Below the pieces are notes generated by a model. It worked only from the letters and a program-made list of their open reading frames with translations. It made no database searches and was not told the origin of the DNA. A stretch of 64,000 nucleotides of DNA, taken from positions 1,550,001-1,614,000 of the forward strand of contig SCHM01000004.1 of NCBI GenBank assembly GCA_004123355.1, written 5' to 3'. This document shows positions 1 to 11,362 of the stretch, one piece after another. Made by a program: the position numbers and the translations under genes. Source of the stretch: Amphirosellinia nigrospora. Taxonomy: Eukaryota; Ascomycota; Sordariomycetes; Xylariales; Xylariaceae. The stretch's first letter is position 1. Each line of letters opens with the position of its first letter.

Positions 1-1224
1 CTATCGTTTTCACTGATATCAAGAATTCTACTAATCTATGGGAGATGTATCCCGACGCTATGAGGTCCTCTATTAAACTTCACAATGAGGTCATGCGCCG
101 ACAACTCCGACGAATTGGTGGGTATGAAGTCAAAACAGAAGGTGATGCTTTCATGGTATCCTTTCCAACTGCAACATCCGCACTACTTTGGTGCTTCTCT
201 GTTCAAATGCAGCTCCTTGAAGTGAATTGGCCGTCTGAAGTGCTCAATTCAGTATCATGCCAGGAAATCTTTGATAAGGACAACAACGTAATCTTCAAGG
301 GTCTTTCCGTCAGAATGGGTATTCATTATGGTGAACCAGTGGCCGAGATCGATCCTGTTACCCGTCGTATGGACTATTTTGGGCCCATGGTCAACAAAGC
401 CTCACGTATTTCCGCAGTTGCCGATGGCGGACAGATTGCAGTGTCTGCGGATTTTATCTCCGAAATACAGCGATGCCTCGAGACGTACCAAGAAAATGAT
501 CGGGCGGTGTCAATGGGCTCGGATGAAGCTGAAGCATTTGATGACACGACAACCGCACTAGCTATCCGGAGAGAATTAAAATCACTCACCTCCCAAGGGT
601 TTGAGGTCAAGGAGATGGGTGAGAGGAAGCTGAAAGGACTCGAAAATCCCGAGTATGTCTATTCTCTCTATCCCCACGCACTCGCTGGCCGAATCGACTA
701 CCACATGGCACCTGCTGCAACGGCGGTCGGTCCGTCTGAACAACCCGCACGACTTGTAGCTGGGAGTGAACTTGGCATCGATCCAGAGATGATTTGGTCC
801 TTGTGGAAAGTCAGCCTCCGCCTGGAGATGCTTTGCAGCACTTTGGAGGAGATGTCGGGAAGAGGGCTGCAGCCTCCCGAGACCGAACTACTTGAGCGTA
901 TGCAACAGCGTGGTGGAGAAGTCACAGATCGTTTCCTATACAATTTCATGGAACACCAAGTGAGCCGCATCGAAGTAAGTTGTCATTTCCTATACAGCCC
1001 AGCTATTTGCTAATTGGCCGCCGTAGACGTGTGTCTCGACTCTTGCTTTGCGGCACGCTGCCATCGGTGGTGGTCATATCAAACAACTAGAAGATCTCCG
1101 TGCGCCGATGGCAGCCATACTCGGACATGTCGCCCAACAGATGGCTGAGCTTGAAAGATATAGGGCCAAGTACGGTCCTCTTGAGAGTTCCGAGGACGAG
1201 GGGAGCGACACAGAACAAGAATAA
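1..1224 (+). CDS. Adenylate cyclase, C-terminal part (5' end outside window)
   Basis: Makes cAMP from ATP for the fungal cAMP-PKA pathway. The frame is open from the window edge and begins inside the class III cyclase catalytic domain: FTDIKNST (first metal-binding Asp), then EGDAFMVSF (second Asp), GIHYGEP and FGPMVNKASRIS. A fungal-type helical C-terminal extension follows, ending in an acidic tail (ESSEDEGSDTEQE). A 52-nt GTAAGT...CGTAG intron at 975-1026 falls between codons, and the downstream exon continues the frame cleanly to TAA at 1222-1224. The usual N-terminal Ras-association, leucine-rich-repeat and PP2C-like regions would lie upstream of the window. No frame slips are seen. Family assignment is from motifs and is strong; orthology to Cr-1/uac1-type enzymes is inferred. 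Confidence 0.93.
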
Positions 1225-3039
1225 GAAGATCAGTTCTACGTCGTTTCCTCCCAGACTACGGAACACGGTACAATTGTACACCACCACTGACGACCTTTCC
1301 AATTTGGGCTCCTAGGCCATTAATTCGGATCCATTCTACCTACAGCATTATATTATATCTTTATTCACCCTGAAATGCGCTATGACATCATCTCTTAACG
1401 ACAACAAGAAAACGACTTGTTTTGTTCAAGTTTAAGGACGGCGGGTGGGTGAAACGGCGTTTCCTAGGAGCAAGCATATCTAGGATTATCAAAAGGAATC
1501 TCTTTGACAGGAGCGGTCTCCTCTAACCTCAATTATGCTTTTTCTTGAAGACTTCGATACTCGAGACAGGTCGGGTTGGCAATAACTTGTGGATCGTGGC
1601 TTTGGAATGCTACGATCCTCGATTACTCTGTAATATGGTCCTGTATCAGGCGTTGCGGTATTTTAACGGGACGGTACCGAAGGGAGGCGCATTGATGTCG
1701 TGCAGTGCTCGACGTAGCAAGATGGGCCGGCTTGCCAATATGGGTAGAAAAGGATGAATGAAGTATTACTAATCAGTGTTGATATCATGAATATTGTTAT
1801 CATATTTTGAACTCTCCCTATAATTTGGGAACTGTAGATGTCAGTCACTATGAGTCCTAGACCTAAGAACTTGACCACGTCTAGTATATTTCGTCTCTAG
1901 CTAACAGCACATGGACAACGAAAGCCGTTGTCTTGGTAAGTAGGCCCCAACTGTCGATTCCCGTGTATAGTCGATAGCTTCACACCCTATTATGCAAGAG
2001 ATAGGATTCAGTCTATCATACCTACTACTCCTTTAATTAATTACTAGAAAAAGCTAAAGATTAGAATAGTTAAATCATCGTTCTAGCCTTCTTACTACTT
2101 TGGTTCAAATCTACAACCCCTGCACACTCCTCCTTGTTTGACTCGAGTGGGATATGGCCCGTCTGTGCGACCACATTTTCCGAACCGCTCGTCCGCCTTC
2201 AGCACGTCGAAGCACTTGTGCCTGACGCGCTCGGTCGAAATTGTTCTGTTGCAGCGGATACACGCGAATTTTTTATTTCCGAATAGCACATGGTTTTGCG
2301 TCTCTGGTTCGTAGGGTTGGGTTTTTTTTCTGTTGTTAGGTTTTATTTGGGCTGATTTACAATTTATTGCGTAATTAGTTCAAATCGAATCGTGAAGCCT
2401 TGTTGTGTAAGAGGCTGTATGTAGCTGAAGACATTCCATTCTTGGCTTTTATACCTACTCTACAACTGCTTTGTTGCTGTAAGACTTGCCCCTTGGAGTG
2501 CATTCGAGGGAGTTGACGAACAAAGAAACCTTTTTCTTTGAACAGGAGCTAAAAAAAGAACATGTTGTTGTTCAAGGGGCACACTTCAATGCCCTATTGA
2601 AATGCGTGTGATCTAGTTCGATTTGTCCAGTGATAGGCATCTTAAAAACCCAAACTTTCATTCCGTTGTTAATTATTAAAGTATCATGGATTAGAAGAGT
2701 AACAATGAAAAAGGTCTTGGTTGAGCAGCTACTTCGCAGTAAGGGTTTTGAAAAGTTGACTTAGGGGACTTGAGAGGAAAAAAAGAGAGCTAAACACCAC
2801 TGCGTCAAACGGCAGGCAACACGAACCTCATAGAACAGAGGCCATCTCACAAAAAGGATAAGAATCGAATAATCAAACTTGAGTAACCAGGTAATTATGA
2901 CCTATTTAATTATCACACATCACATGGAAAACCTCAAATCAAAACGTGAATATGAAAAATAAAAAAATACACACATGCAGCAAGGCGTAGTAGGACTCAA
3001 GAAAACAACAACAAGAAAAAAATAAGAAAAACAAAGCTT
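1225..3039. other. Gene-poor AT-rich intergenic stretch
   Basis: No convincing long gene is seen. The first few hundred bases are probably the 3' UTR of the adenylate cyclase. The only coding-like island is the Cys-rich frame at 2095-2289 (listed separately). The rest is AT-rich with A/T runs. Confidence 0.5.
2095..2289 (-). CDS. Possible small cysteine-rich (zinc-binding-like) protein, start unresolved
   Basis: About 64 codons are open to a TAG at 2095, GC-richer than the surrounding sequence. The peptide has a paired-cysteine layout: CIRC, then RHKC, GKC and CRGC (six Cys plus a His), as in small treble-clef or ribbon zinc proteins. The frame runs upstream without an ATG: the codon at 2287-2289 is GTG. 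So it is probably a 3' exon, and an acceptor-like AATCAG lies roughly 60 bases upstream. A TATAAAAG box on the same strand sits near 2440-2450. I do not recognise the family, and a decayed gene or chance ORF is possible. Confidence 0.3.
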   Translation of the reverse strand: MLFGNKKFACIRCNRTISTERVRHKCFDVLKADERFGKCGRTDGPYPTRVKQGGVCRGCRFEPK

Positions 3040-3142
3040 GCACCAGCCGGGATTTGCACCCGGGTCCTTTCCTTCCTTCCTTCCTTGCCCTGAGAAGGGG
3101 GTGAATGGGAGGGAAATGAGTTAACTACTACTCTACTGGTGC
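3040..3142 (-). tRNA. tRNA-Gly (anticodon CCC), intron-containing
   Basis: A complete cloverleaf reads on the minus strand. The acceptor stem is GCACCAG/CTGGTGC, the D stem GAGT/ACTC, the anticodon stem TTTCC/GGAAA with loop C-T-CCC-A-A, and the T stem CCGGG/CCCGG. An intron of about 31 nt follows position 37. Its AGGG can pair with the anticodon region and its 3' half is a GGAA tandem run. The acceptor and T-arm sequences match eukaryotic tRNA-Gly. A T-rich RNA polymerase III terminator follows directly (GTTTTTCTTATTTTTTT). The T loop reads TGCAAAT, so the usual T55 is G, and the D loop lacks the standard GG. Confidence 0.85.
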
Positions 3143-4307
3143 TTTGTCGGTTGGCTTATCTATTTCTCTCTTTATTATTGCTTATGTCCTAGCTACCTAC
3201 TGTCGCTCATGCCTTGCTTCGTAGGGACGAGCGGTCTGCTCTCTGCCTTGCTTTGCCCTGCCTTGCCTCGGCACATACGTCAACGTGGTACTTGTGTACC
3301 TATCCGATCCCTTCTGCTCATCATGTTACACACCGGCGTCTCGGCTCGTGCTAGGCAGACATGTCGCCACGCAGACTTGACTCGTCGTTTGTCATCTGGC
3401 ACTCATTTTTACTTACCATCATGGTATTCGATTTAGCTATATCACACATGTAAATAAGACCCCATAAAATAGTCTATAACCTGTATACAACTAGGCCAGG
3501 GGCTTGCTGGTACGTTTATTTCCCCGAGTCTCGGTGTGAGACCAACGGGCTATTTGCTAAGTATTTCTTCACACTGATATCTAGGTAGATATCCATGAAA
3601 AAAAATCACAACATGTGCCCCAATAAAAGTGATGAAATAGTGTGTGCTGGCACCTGCTGTGCGGTTGCCTGCGTCTTTAAAGCTATCTACTGGTTGATAT
3701 GATGCACGGCACGCCTTGACAAACAACAATACATGAGATGAGATATGTACAGTTGATAACAGAAGTGTCAACGTAATCAGGCCTAATGATTACTAGCGAG
3801 GCAGACCGAATGAGTAAAGATAGCGACATTTGTCTATTTCTAGGCTTTGAACTGTTGACTTTCAAAGGATATTAACTCACTCGCTATATGGTATCACCGC
3901 CATGTACAAAAGACACCATAGCCTATTCGCCTCTCTCTATCTTGGCGATTCCACCATCAGTACTTCTCTGACCATCTCTTCCTCATTCTTGTCATACAGG
4001 AAAGGCATACAAAACACTTTCATAACACCACGAGCTCCAAGATGCAACTCTGTACAGATAATGATGCCCGAATCTGGGCCATCCATGACGCTACATAGAA
4101 ACCCGCCTCTATTTAACAGACAGCGACATAGCATCCAATAGAGGGCTGGCCAAGCAGCCTGATAATAGTATGCCACAATAATATGTCCAAAGGGTATATA
4201 TGCAGTCCAGTCCAAAATAACATGATACACGCTGAGCAAAACATGTTCCCTTCACCCATTACAGCCAACCAAACCCTACCCTAAGTCAGGACACTGGGTT
4301 GATGAAC
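3143..4307. other. Intergenic region, no gene seen
   Basis: This holds the upstream flank of the tRNA (minus strand) and the probable 3' UTR of the large minus-strand gene. Overlapping ORFs on both strands around 3902-4239 have no recognisable features and no supporting introns. Confidence 0.4.
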
Positions 4308-7300
4308 TCATGATCCCGTCAGTTTCCTCCACCAGCTGCTTCGAGGCGTGGCATCCATAAACGGCTGTTCGCGCTGCTGCGCCTTGTCTCCGCTACCATC
4401 TGACCCACCAACCCGGCGCTCTCGGCGCTCGCGCTCTTCGCGCCTTGCACGCCTTCGTCTCTGGTCATCTTCATACTCTCGATTCGCCTCGTCAAATCTC
4501 TCCCGCTCCCGCCGCCGGGCCGCTCGCCGGGCCGCCCGTCGGGCTTCCTCGTCGTCCGCCGCTGGAGGGGCATCTGTCGCCAAACCGTCGTCCGGGGCGG
4601 CGGGCCGGCGTCTGAATGTTCCTTCACCCATGAACTCGTACCCGAATGTGGCCAAGTTGGCGTTCTTTTCTTGGCACGCTCATCATCTGTGTGCCTTGAA
4701 ACCCTTTCCCGGGATACACGTGGTCGGCCGTTGGCATAGGCCGGCTACGGCTGCTTTTCTCAGCCCGCCTAGCCTCGCGTCTTCGTCGACGGTCCTCCTC
4801 GTCCTCGGATCCTTCGACATGTCGCGTGCGCCGTCGCTCCCGGGCAGCCCGACGGGCTTCTGCCTCTGCTTCCTCGGCAGCAGCGGCTTCCTTTTCGAGA
4901 CGGCGGCGGCGGCGGCGTTCTGCCTTCTCGGCCTCTCTCGCCCCTGCCTCTTCGTTTGCAAGCCTCTGGGCTTCAAGCTTCTGGGCTTCACGCTCTCGTG
5001 CGGCCCTCCGCTCTGCTCGTCGGGCTTCTCGATCTTCTTGTCTACGCGCGTCTTCTTCTTCCTCTTCTTGACGTCGACGCCTCTCACGACGAGAGTCTTT
5101 AGCACGCCGGGCCTCTTCAGCCTTTTCCTGTTCTCTCGCTGCCCGCCGAGCGGCGCGTCGGGCTTCACGTTCGGCATCCATTTCCGGCTCTACGTTACTC
5201 ATTCCCCGTGTGTGTCTTGGTCGTTTATCAGGTCTTCTCTCATCGTCTGTCGCATGATATGTACTTCGACGACGAGGTTCGGGGCGGGGCTCGGGGCGGG
5301 GCTCTGGACGAGGATTCGAGGACCTGAGACCGCCGAAAAGGCCAGATATGCCCTTCTTAGCACTCGAATTAGAACGCCGAAAAGGTGGCGGGTCATCGGG
5401 GCCTCCCGCATCGACCATAATAATATCTTCGTCTGGTTTTACCTATTTCGAGGTTAGTAATACGAGAGGCGCGAGTAATATGGGTGCCCTTTTTACCTTG
5501 GATCGCTTGCGTCGCGACTTATCAGGGCTTGACACAAAATCACGGGTCCCGACCATAACGATGTCGTCCTCCTCAACGGCAGCGCGAGATCTCGAGGCCC
5601 TCCGGCTGCGGCTCTTGTCTACTCCTAGAACTCGTGCTGCCTTTGAGGTTACCTCGGGTATCTCCTCGGGCGGGGGCGATACAAGCCCGCCACTCATATC
5701 AAATGAGTGGCTTCTTGAGCCGGATTTGCGTTCTTGCTTCTCGCGTGTTGACATAGAGCGCGAGAGAGGAGGTGTGCTTTGGAAAAGGCTATTCATGCGT
5801 GGCTTCGAACTTGGCACGGCTTTTTGTTCTTGTCGCTCTGCTTTATCCGAACCAGAACTCTTAGAAGATGCTTTTTCTTCCATCTCTTTCCTCGACTTTT
5901 TGGCATCAGGCCTAAACTTCGATGGCTTCCTTTCTTCCTTTTGCGGAGAGGCTGAAGCTGACCACATACCCCGTGATGCGCCACCGTCGCGACTGATCTT
6001 GGTTCGTTCCTTCTTAGAGTATTTAGACTCACCAGGTGGTGATGGAGGCGTGGGTGGGACATCGGGTACCGCAGGCGGCGGTGGAGGCACAGCGGGAGGC
6101 ACCGGGGGTTGGGAATGTCTCTAGATTTGTTCTTCTTGCTCTTCTTCGGTTTCTTCTGCACAGGAGGTGCGAGGTCAATTATTTCGACGATTTCGTCATC
6201 ATCTCCATCGTCATCTTCGACTTTCGGTAAACTTCTCAATTCTTCTACGGGTGCCGCTTCTGGTATTTCAGCTATTTCATCTTCGTCTAATGCGTCAATG
6301 TCATGGACCTCATCAGAAACTTCGTCGGGAACTTTGTCATCGTGAAGTTCTTCGTCCTGGGATTCGTCGTTGGCAACTTCAAAGTCGTGGACTTCAAAAT
6401 CATGAAATTCATCTTCGTGGTCTTCATCCATCGGGAAACCACCAGGAATGAAGTCCCGGTCCTTCTGGGATGCCTGGGGTTGGGGTGGTGGCGGCGGTGG
6501 TGGAGGCACTTCAGGGATCACGTCGACTAAGTCGCTGTCAAAATCATCTTGTGGCGCTGCCTCAAATTTTTTCAGCTTTTCAGCAAGCTTGCTTCCTTTG
6601 GCCTTCTTCTTCGGCATCGGCATCCAGTTGTCGGTAAAAGACTTCGGGAAGACGGGCGTTGCGTCATCTGGAGGAGTCTCATGTTCTAGAACCTAGGTCG
6701 ACTTAGCCATTATCTTGGTTGGTACCGGATGCTGGGGTTACGAGATACTTACCACTTCAGGAAGTGAGCTCTTGGGTGGGCTCTTAGCACCCCAGAACGC
6801 GAAGGGATCCCCGCCTTTGGGCTTTTTCGGTGGCGGTAGGCTGTCAAGGATCTCATCAGCCTGCTCAGCTGTCAAATCAACATTGTCCATGTTGAAGTAG
6901 TCTTCCTCCTCCTTCTCCTTCTCCTCTTCCTCTACCTCCTCTACCTCTCTATCTTCTCTACTTCCTCTACTTTTTTTTCTTTTCCTTGCTGCTAGATTTC
7001 GACTTCTTACTATCTAATTTAGAGCTTTTCTTTGGCGGTGCAAGGCCGGAAAGAATCTCGTCAGCCTGTTCCGGTGTTAGATCTACGTTGTCTATGTTGA
7101 AGTCGTCATCATCGCTCTTCTCTTTTCTTTATTGCTGGATTTGGACTTTTTGTCATCTGATTTGGAGCTTTTCTTCGACTTCTTCTTAGAAGAGGCGGCG
7201 GCAGCGCAGCAGCAGCAGCAGCAGCATCGGCTTCTTGTCGCTCGCGCTCAGCTTGTTCCTCAGCCTCGCGGGCGGCTTCGGCGGCCTCTTCTGCTTCACG

Positions 7301-10300
7301 AGCTGCTTGCTCTTCCGCTTCGCGCGCCGCCTCCTCAGCTTCTCGTGCAGCGGCCTCTTCAGCCTCTAGGGCGGCTTGTTCTTCTTCTTCTGCTGCGGTA
7401 CCTACATCGTCGTCATCGGCGTCTACGGTGGCGGCGGAACGAGCGTTTATCTTCTCAGAAAGCTCATCCAGTCGATCTTGATCTTTTTTGCTAAACTTCT
7501 TCTTTCTTCTCTCCGCCTTAATCTTTAAGAGCTCAAGCTCTTCTTCTTCTGCGACTTCCTGCGCTTGACGCGCAGCTTGCTCTTCAGCCTCGCGGGCCGC
7601 TTTCTCTTCAGCCTCGCGGGTCGCTTGTTCTTCAGCCTCACGGGCAGCTTGTTCTTCAGCCTCACGGGCAGCCTGTTCTGCTTCGTGTGCCGCTAGCTCT
7701 TCAGCTCACGTGCAGCCTGTTCATCGGCCGCGGCTTGTGCTGCTGCCTCATCTGCACCTGCAGCACCCGCACGGGCATTGATCTTTTCAGTTAGCTCATC
7801 AAAGCGCTTTTGTTCTTTTTTCAGCAACCTTTTTCGTTGGGCTTTTGTTTTGAGTGCTTCGAGTTCTGCTTCGTCTGCTTCTGCTGCTTCAGCCTCACGA
7901 GCAGCTAGCTCCTCAGCCTCGCGAGCAGCTTTCTGCTCAGCTTTACGAGCGGCTTTCTCTTCAGCTTTACGAGCAGCTAGCTCTTCGGCCTCGCGGGCAG
8001 CTAGCTCTTCGGCCTCGCGAGCCGCTATCTCTTCGGCCTCACGAGCCGCTTGCTCTTCGGCCTCACGAGCCGCGTGTTGTTCGGCCTCACGAGCCGCGTG
8101 TTCTTCGGCGTCGCGTGCGGCTTGTTCTGCTGCTTCAATTTCGGCTTGTGCTTCTCCGTCGTCAACTACATCGGCTTCGATAGCGATAGTAGCGCGAGCG
8201 TTGATTTTCGCCTCAAGCTCGTCCATTCGCTCTTGATCCTTCTTAGTAAATTTCTTCTTTTTCTTAGACTTTACTTTAAGCGCCTCAAGTTCGGATTCCT
8301 CAGCTGCTTCTTCAACTTCCCGCGCAGCTTGTGCTTCAGCTTCTCGTGCGGCTTTTGCCTCTGCTTCAAGTGCCGCCGCTTCTTCAGCTTCTCGCGCTGC
8401 CTGCTCTTCAGCTTCTCGCGCTGCCTGCTCTTCAGCCTCACGTGCGGCCTGTTCGGCTTCGATTGCAGCTTGCGCGTCTCCGTTATCGGCTGCCGTATCA
8501 GCTTCTGCTGCTGCCGCCGCCGCCGCCGCACGGGCCTCGATTTTTGCGGTAAGTTCGTCGAGCCGCTCTTGATCCTTTCTTAAAAGCCTCTTCTTTTTCT
8601 TAGCCTTGGCCTTCAGTGTTTCAAGCTCCACTTCCTCAGCCTCAATCTCAACCCGGAGCGCTTCGGCAGCGGCTTCTTGTTCGGCCTTGAGCGCTTCCGC
8701 TGCAGCTTCTGCTGCAGCTTCCGCTTCTCGGCGTGATTGCTCTTCGGCTTCCTTAGCGGCGGCTTCATTGGCTCGGCGGATCACATTGTTCGTTAACTCA
8801 TCAATCGCTTCTGGTTGGACTTGCTGAGTTTCTTCTTCAGACCCTTCGTTGTTAATTCAGAAAGCTCTTGCTCTTCGGCGGCAATCTCAGCAGCCAATGC
8901 GGCGTCAAATGCAGCAGCAGCAGGGTCTGGTTCTTCTTCGGCTTGAGGCTCGCTTTCGGCTGGAGGGTCATCCCACACATTCGGCTCCATATCTAAAGAT
9001 GGTGGTGTGGGCGCTGGTGGAGGCGATTTCTTCTTACTCCAACCCCATCCGTCTTCCTCATTTTTGGGCTCTTCAATCGGGGCTAGAATGGAGGTGCTGT
9101 TAGCCTTTTTCCTTTTAGTCTTGCTCCTGCCGAATCCGTCGTCGAAATCGTTGCTATTACTAGGTGCAGCAAACAGGGCCATTAGTTGGGGCTGTGTTCC
9201 TTACCTAAATCTACTAGGGCTGTCGACGTCTTGTTAGTTGGCTTCTCTTTTTGCCCCAGCTTAACCAGCTATCACCCGTACTTTCGACTACGGCATCGAC
9301 TACGGCAGCCAGCTCCGTGGGCTTTTTTATCGACTTCTTCGCGGCTCCCCAGAAACTCCAAGCGCTACTCTGCTCTTCAACCACGGGCGCGGGTTTCGGT
9401 TCTGGCTCCGGTTCTGGCTCAGGCTCAGGCTCGGGCTCAGGCTCTGGCTCGGGTTCGGGCTCTGGCACAGGTTCCTCAAACGCTCCCTTTTTCTTTTCTT
9501 GTCTTTCGGTGCACCTAAGCTATTCCAGAAATCATCGTCGGTAGGCTTTTCTTCCTTGACAGGCACCGGTTCCGGCTCGGGTGAGGCGGCTTTACCTTTT
9601 TTCTTCTTGTCCTTCTTAGTTGTGCCACCCAAGGTATCGTCTATCTTAGGAGGGTCAGGTACAGGTTCAGGCGCACGTTTCGACTCGGCGATCTCGTCGA
9701 GGATGCCCTTCTTCTTTTTAATACTCTTGGTGCCTGTAGTGCCCCAAAAATCATCTGCCGGTTCTGTCTTCTCGGGTGGAGGGGCAGAATCCAGTAAAGT
9801 AGTTGTGCCCTTTTTATCTTTCTTCTTAGTCGTAGCACCCCAATCACCCCAATTATCACCAACGGCGGCGGATCCAGTGTCCTGAGTATCAACAAGCGAG
9901 TCCTTCTTCTCTTCGGTTTCAGAGCCCCAAATATTGCTCTTCTTCTTTTCTTGTCAGTCTTTCCTGCGGTGGCGAAACCAAAACCGAATTCGTCCTGTTT
10001 CTTCTCGTCAGGTTTGTCTTCGGAAATCAAGGGTATTTCAGTCTTTTCTTCCGGTTCATCGAGGCCACCGAAGCCGAAGGTCGTTTTAGTCTTCTTCTTA
10101 GGTTTAGGTCGGTCAAGGCTCCAGGGGTCGGTAAGTAGATCATCTTTCTTTTCTTCTTTGTCTTCGATCTTATCAGCTGTTTTGGTACCAGACCAGCCCG
10201 CTGTTGAGCCATGGTTTGAGCCGGGGTTTGAGCCGGGGTTCCAGCTAGATCCCCACGCACTAAACAATCCGGTACTGGCTTTAGTCTCTGGCGCACTACT

Positions 10301-10975
10301 TTGAAAGTTGAGGTCCAGAGACGGCCCGGTGTCATTCAGTTTGATGTCATCAAAAGCATCAAACTTGGTTTCAGTTCCCAACAGGTCGGTAGTCTCCTCA
10401 GTTTTGCCCTTCTTTTTCTTCTACTCACGGTTCCGAAAGAACCCCAGGTGTCGTCCGGGCTTGGGTCACTCGCCCCACCCTTCTTATCGTCCTTCTTGTC
10501 GTCTCCGTCCCCTTACCTGCGCCGCCCCCTCCGGTTTCCCCAGCACCACCATTCTGATCGGCGCCACCCCGCTACCACCATCACCACCGTCACCAGGCCC
10601 ACCGTCATCCTTTTTCTCCGGCACATTTGAGGGTGGGGGTGCAGCAGCTGGTTTCTTATTTTTCTTTTTGGCATGTTGGACAATTCCTTCCTCGGAGGAG
10701 AAATCGCAATATGCCTCGGGAATTAAAGGACTGAACAACGCATCTTGCTGGGGCTTCTGTCGTTGTGGTGAATCTGGAGGTGGCGGAGGATAGCCTTGTA
10801 CATCGGGTGGGCTAGGATCTCGCCATCGCGCACGCTCTTCGGCTCGACTAGGGTCAATTAGACCCTCACGTATTGATGATTCATCATGGCTGGACGAGGG
10901 TAATCGCCTTGATCGTTTCGGTGTGGGGTCGGGTATCGTTAACGGCCCGTAAATAATAGCACGGAGTTGATTCAC
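4308..10975 (-). CDS. Giant low-complexity coiled-coil protein with WG/polylysine motifs and KKDQER modules
   Basis: One long gene of roughly 2,000 codons, assembled by eye from consecutive minus-strand frames. The N-terminal part (10975-10400) is Pro/Gly-rich. From 10480 to 6760 a motif recurs: acidic residues, W-x-x-[WF]-G, then a Lys run ([45 protein letters not shown]). Between 8870 and 7445 five copies of a basic 33-residue module ending KKDQER-DEL-KI-ARA are separated by long EAEEQAAR helices. An acidic/Pro-rich region follows (6620-5800). The C-terminus is Arg/Ala/Glu-rich and ends with [10 protein letters not shown]. Clear introns are 6693-6752 and 5443-5496 (donor GTAAAA, branch TACTAAC). 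Several frame slips elsewhere look like sequence errors in simple repeats. In composition it recalls giant fungal scaffolds such as leashin or 'involucrin-repeat' proteins, but I cannot assign it. The true start is uncertain. Confidence 0.7.
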
Positions 10976-11140
10976 TTGATTAGATGCCTAATTGTAATTT
11001 GCTTATACATTAGCTTCGAGTTCGATATAGTCTAGTCAACACGGAGGCGATTTCCTGGGTAGAGGCGAGAACATAATGGGTAACACGAGTTCGCAAGAAT
11101 AACAGTCGTCCCTTTTATTTGATTGCTGGAGACTGAATTG

Positions 11141-11362
11141 CTATCGCCCAATATGTTGTCGAGATAATACAAGTAGCTGCGAAAGACTGCTCACATGTGT
11201 TCTTTGTAAGAGCCATTGCCGCGAAATAAGGGCCAGCCGTGTGTTTAGGTCGAGCCTATTCCACGAGGGTGTCTGGCTTGTGGAATGCGAGGTCGGTAAC
11301 GACCCGACTTCGTTCTGTGTCTCGGTTACATAGACGAAGCCCTTAACGGCCACAGCAGCCAT
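11141..11362 (-). CDS. Possible N-terminal exon of the giant gene, or small unrelated ORF
   Basis: The ORF begins MAAVAVKGFVYVTE and reads like ordinary protein for about 50 residues. It lies just upstream of, and on the same strand as, the large low-complexity gene. An acceptor-like AATTAG precedes the downstream [11 protein letters not shown] frame at about 10985, so the two could be joined by introns. No domain is recognised. Confidence 0.3.
   Translation of the reverse strand: MAAVAVKGFVYVTETQNEVGSLPTSHSTSQTPSWNRLDLNTRLALISRQWLLQRTHVSSLSQLLVLSRQHIGR

Noticed and set aside
3902-4239. Overlapping ORFs of about 80-100 codons on both strands
   Set aside because: No recognisable motif, no introns, and placed in the likely 3' UTR of the giant gene.
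7693-9632. Plus-strand ORFs rich in Ser/Ala/Leu/Arg
   Set aside because: They are antisense shadows of the GCT/GAG/GAA-rich coiled-coil repeats on the minus strand, and the real introns and motifs are on the minus strand.
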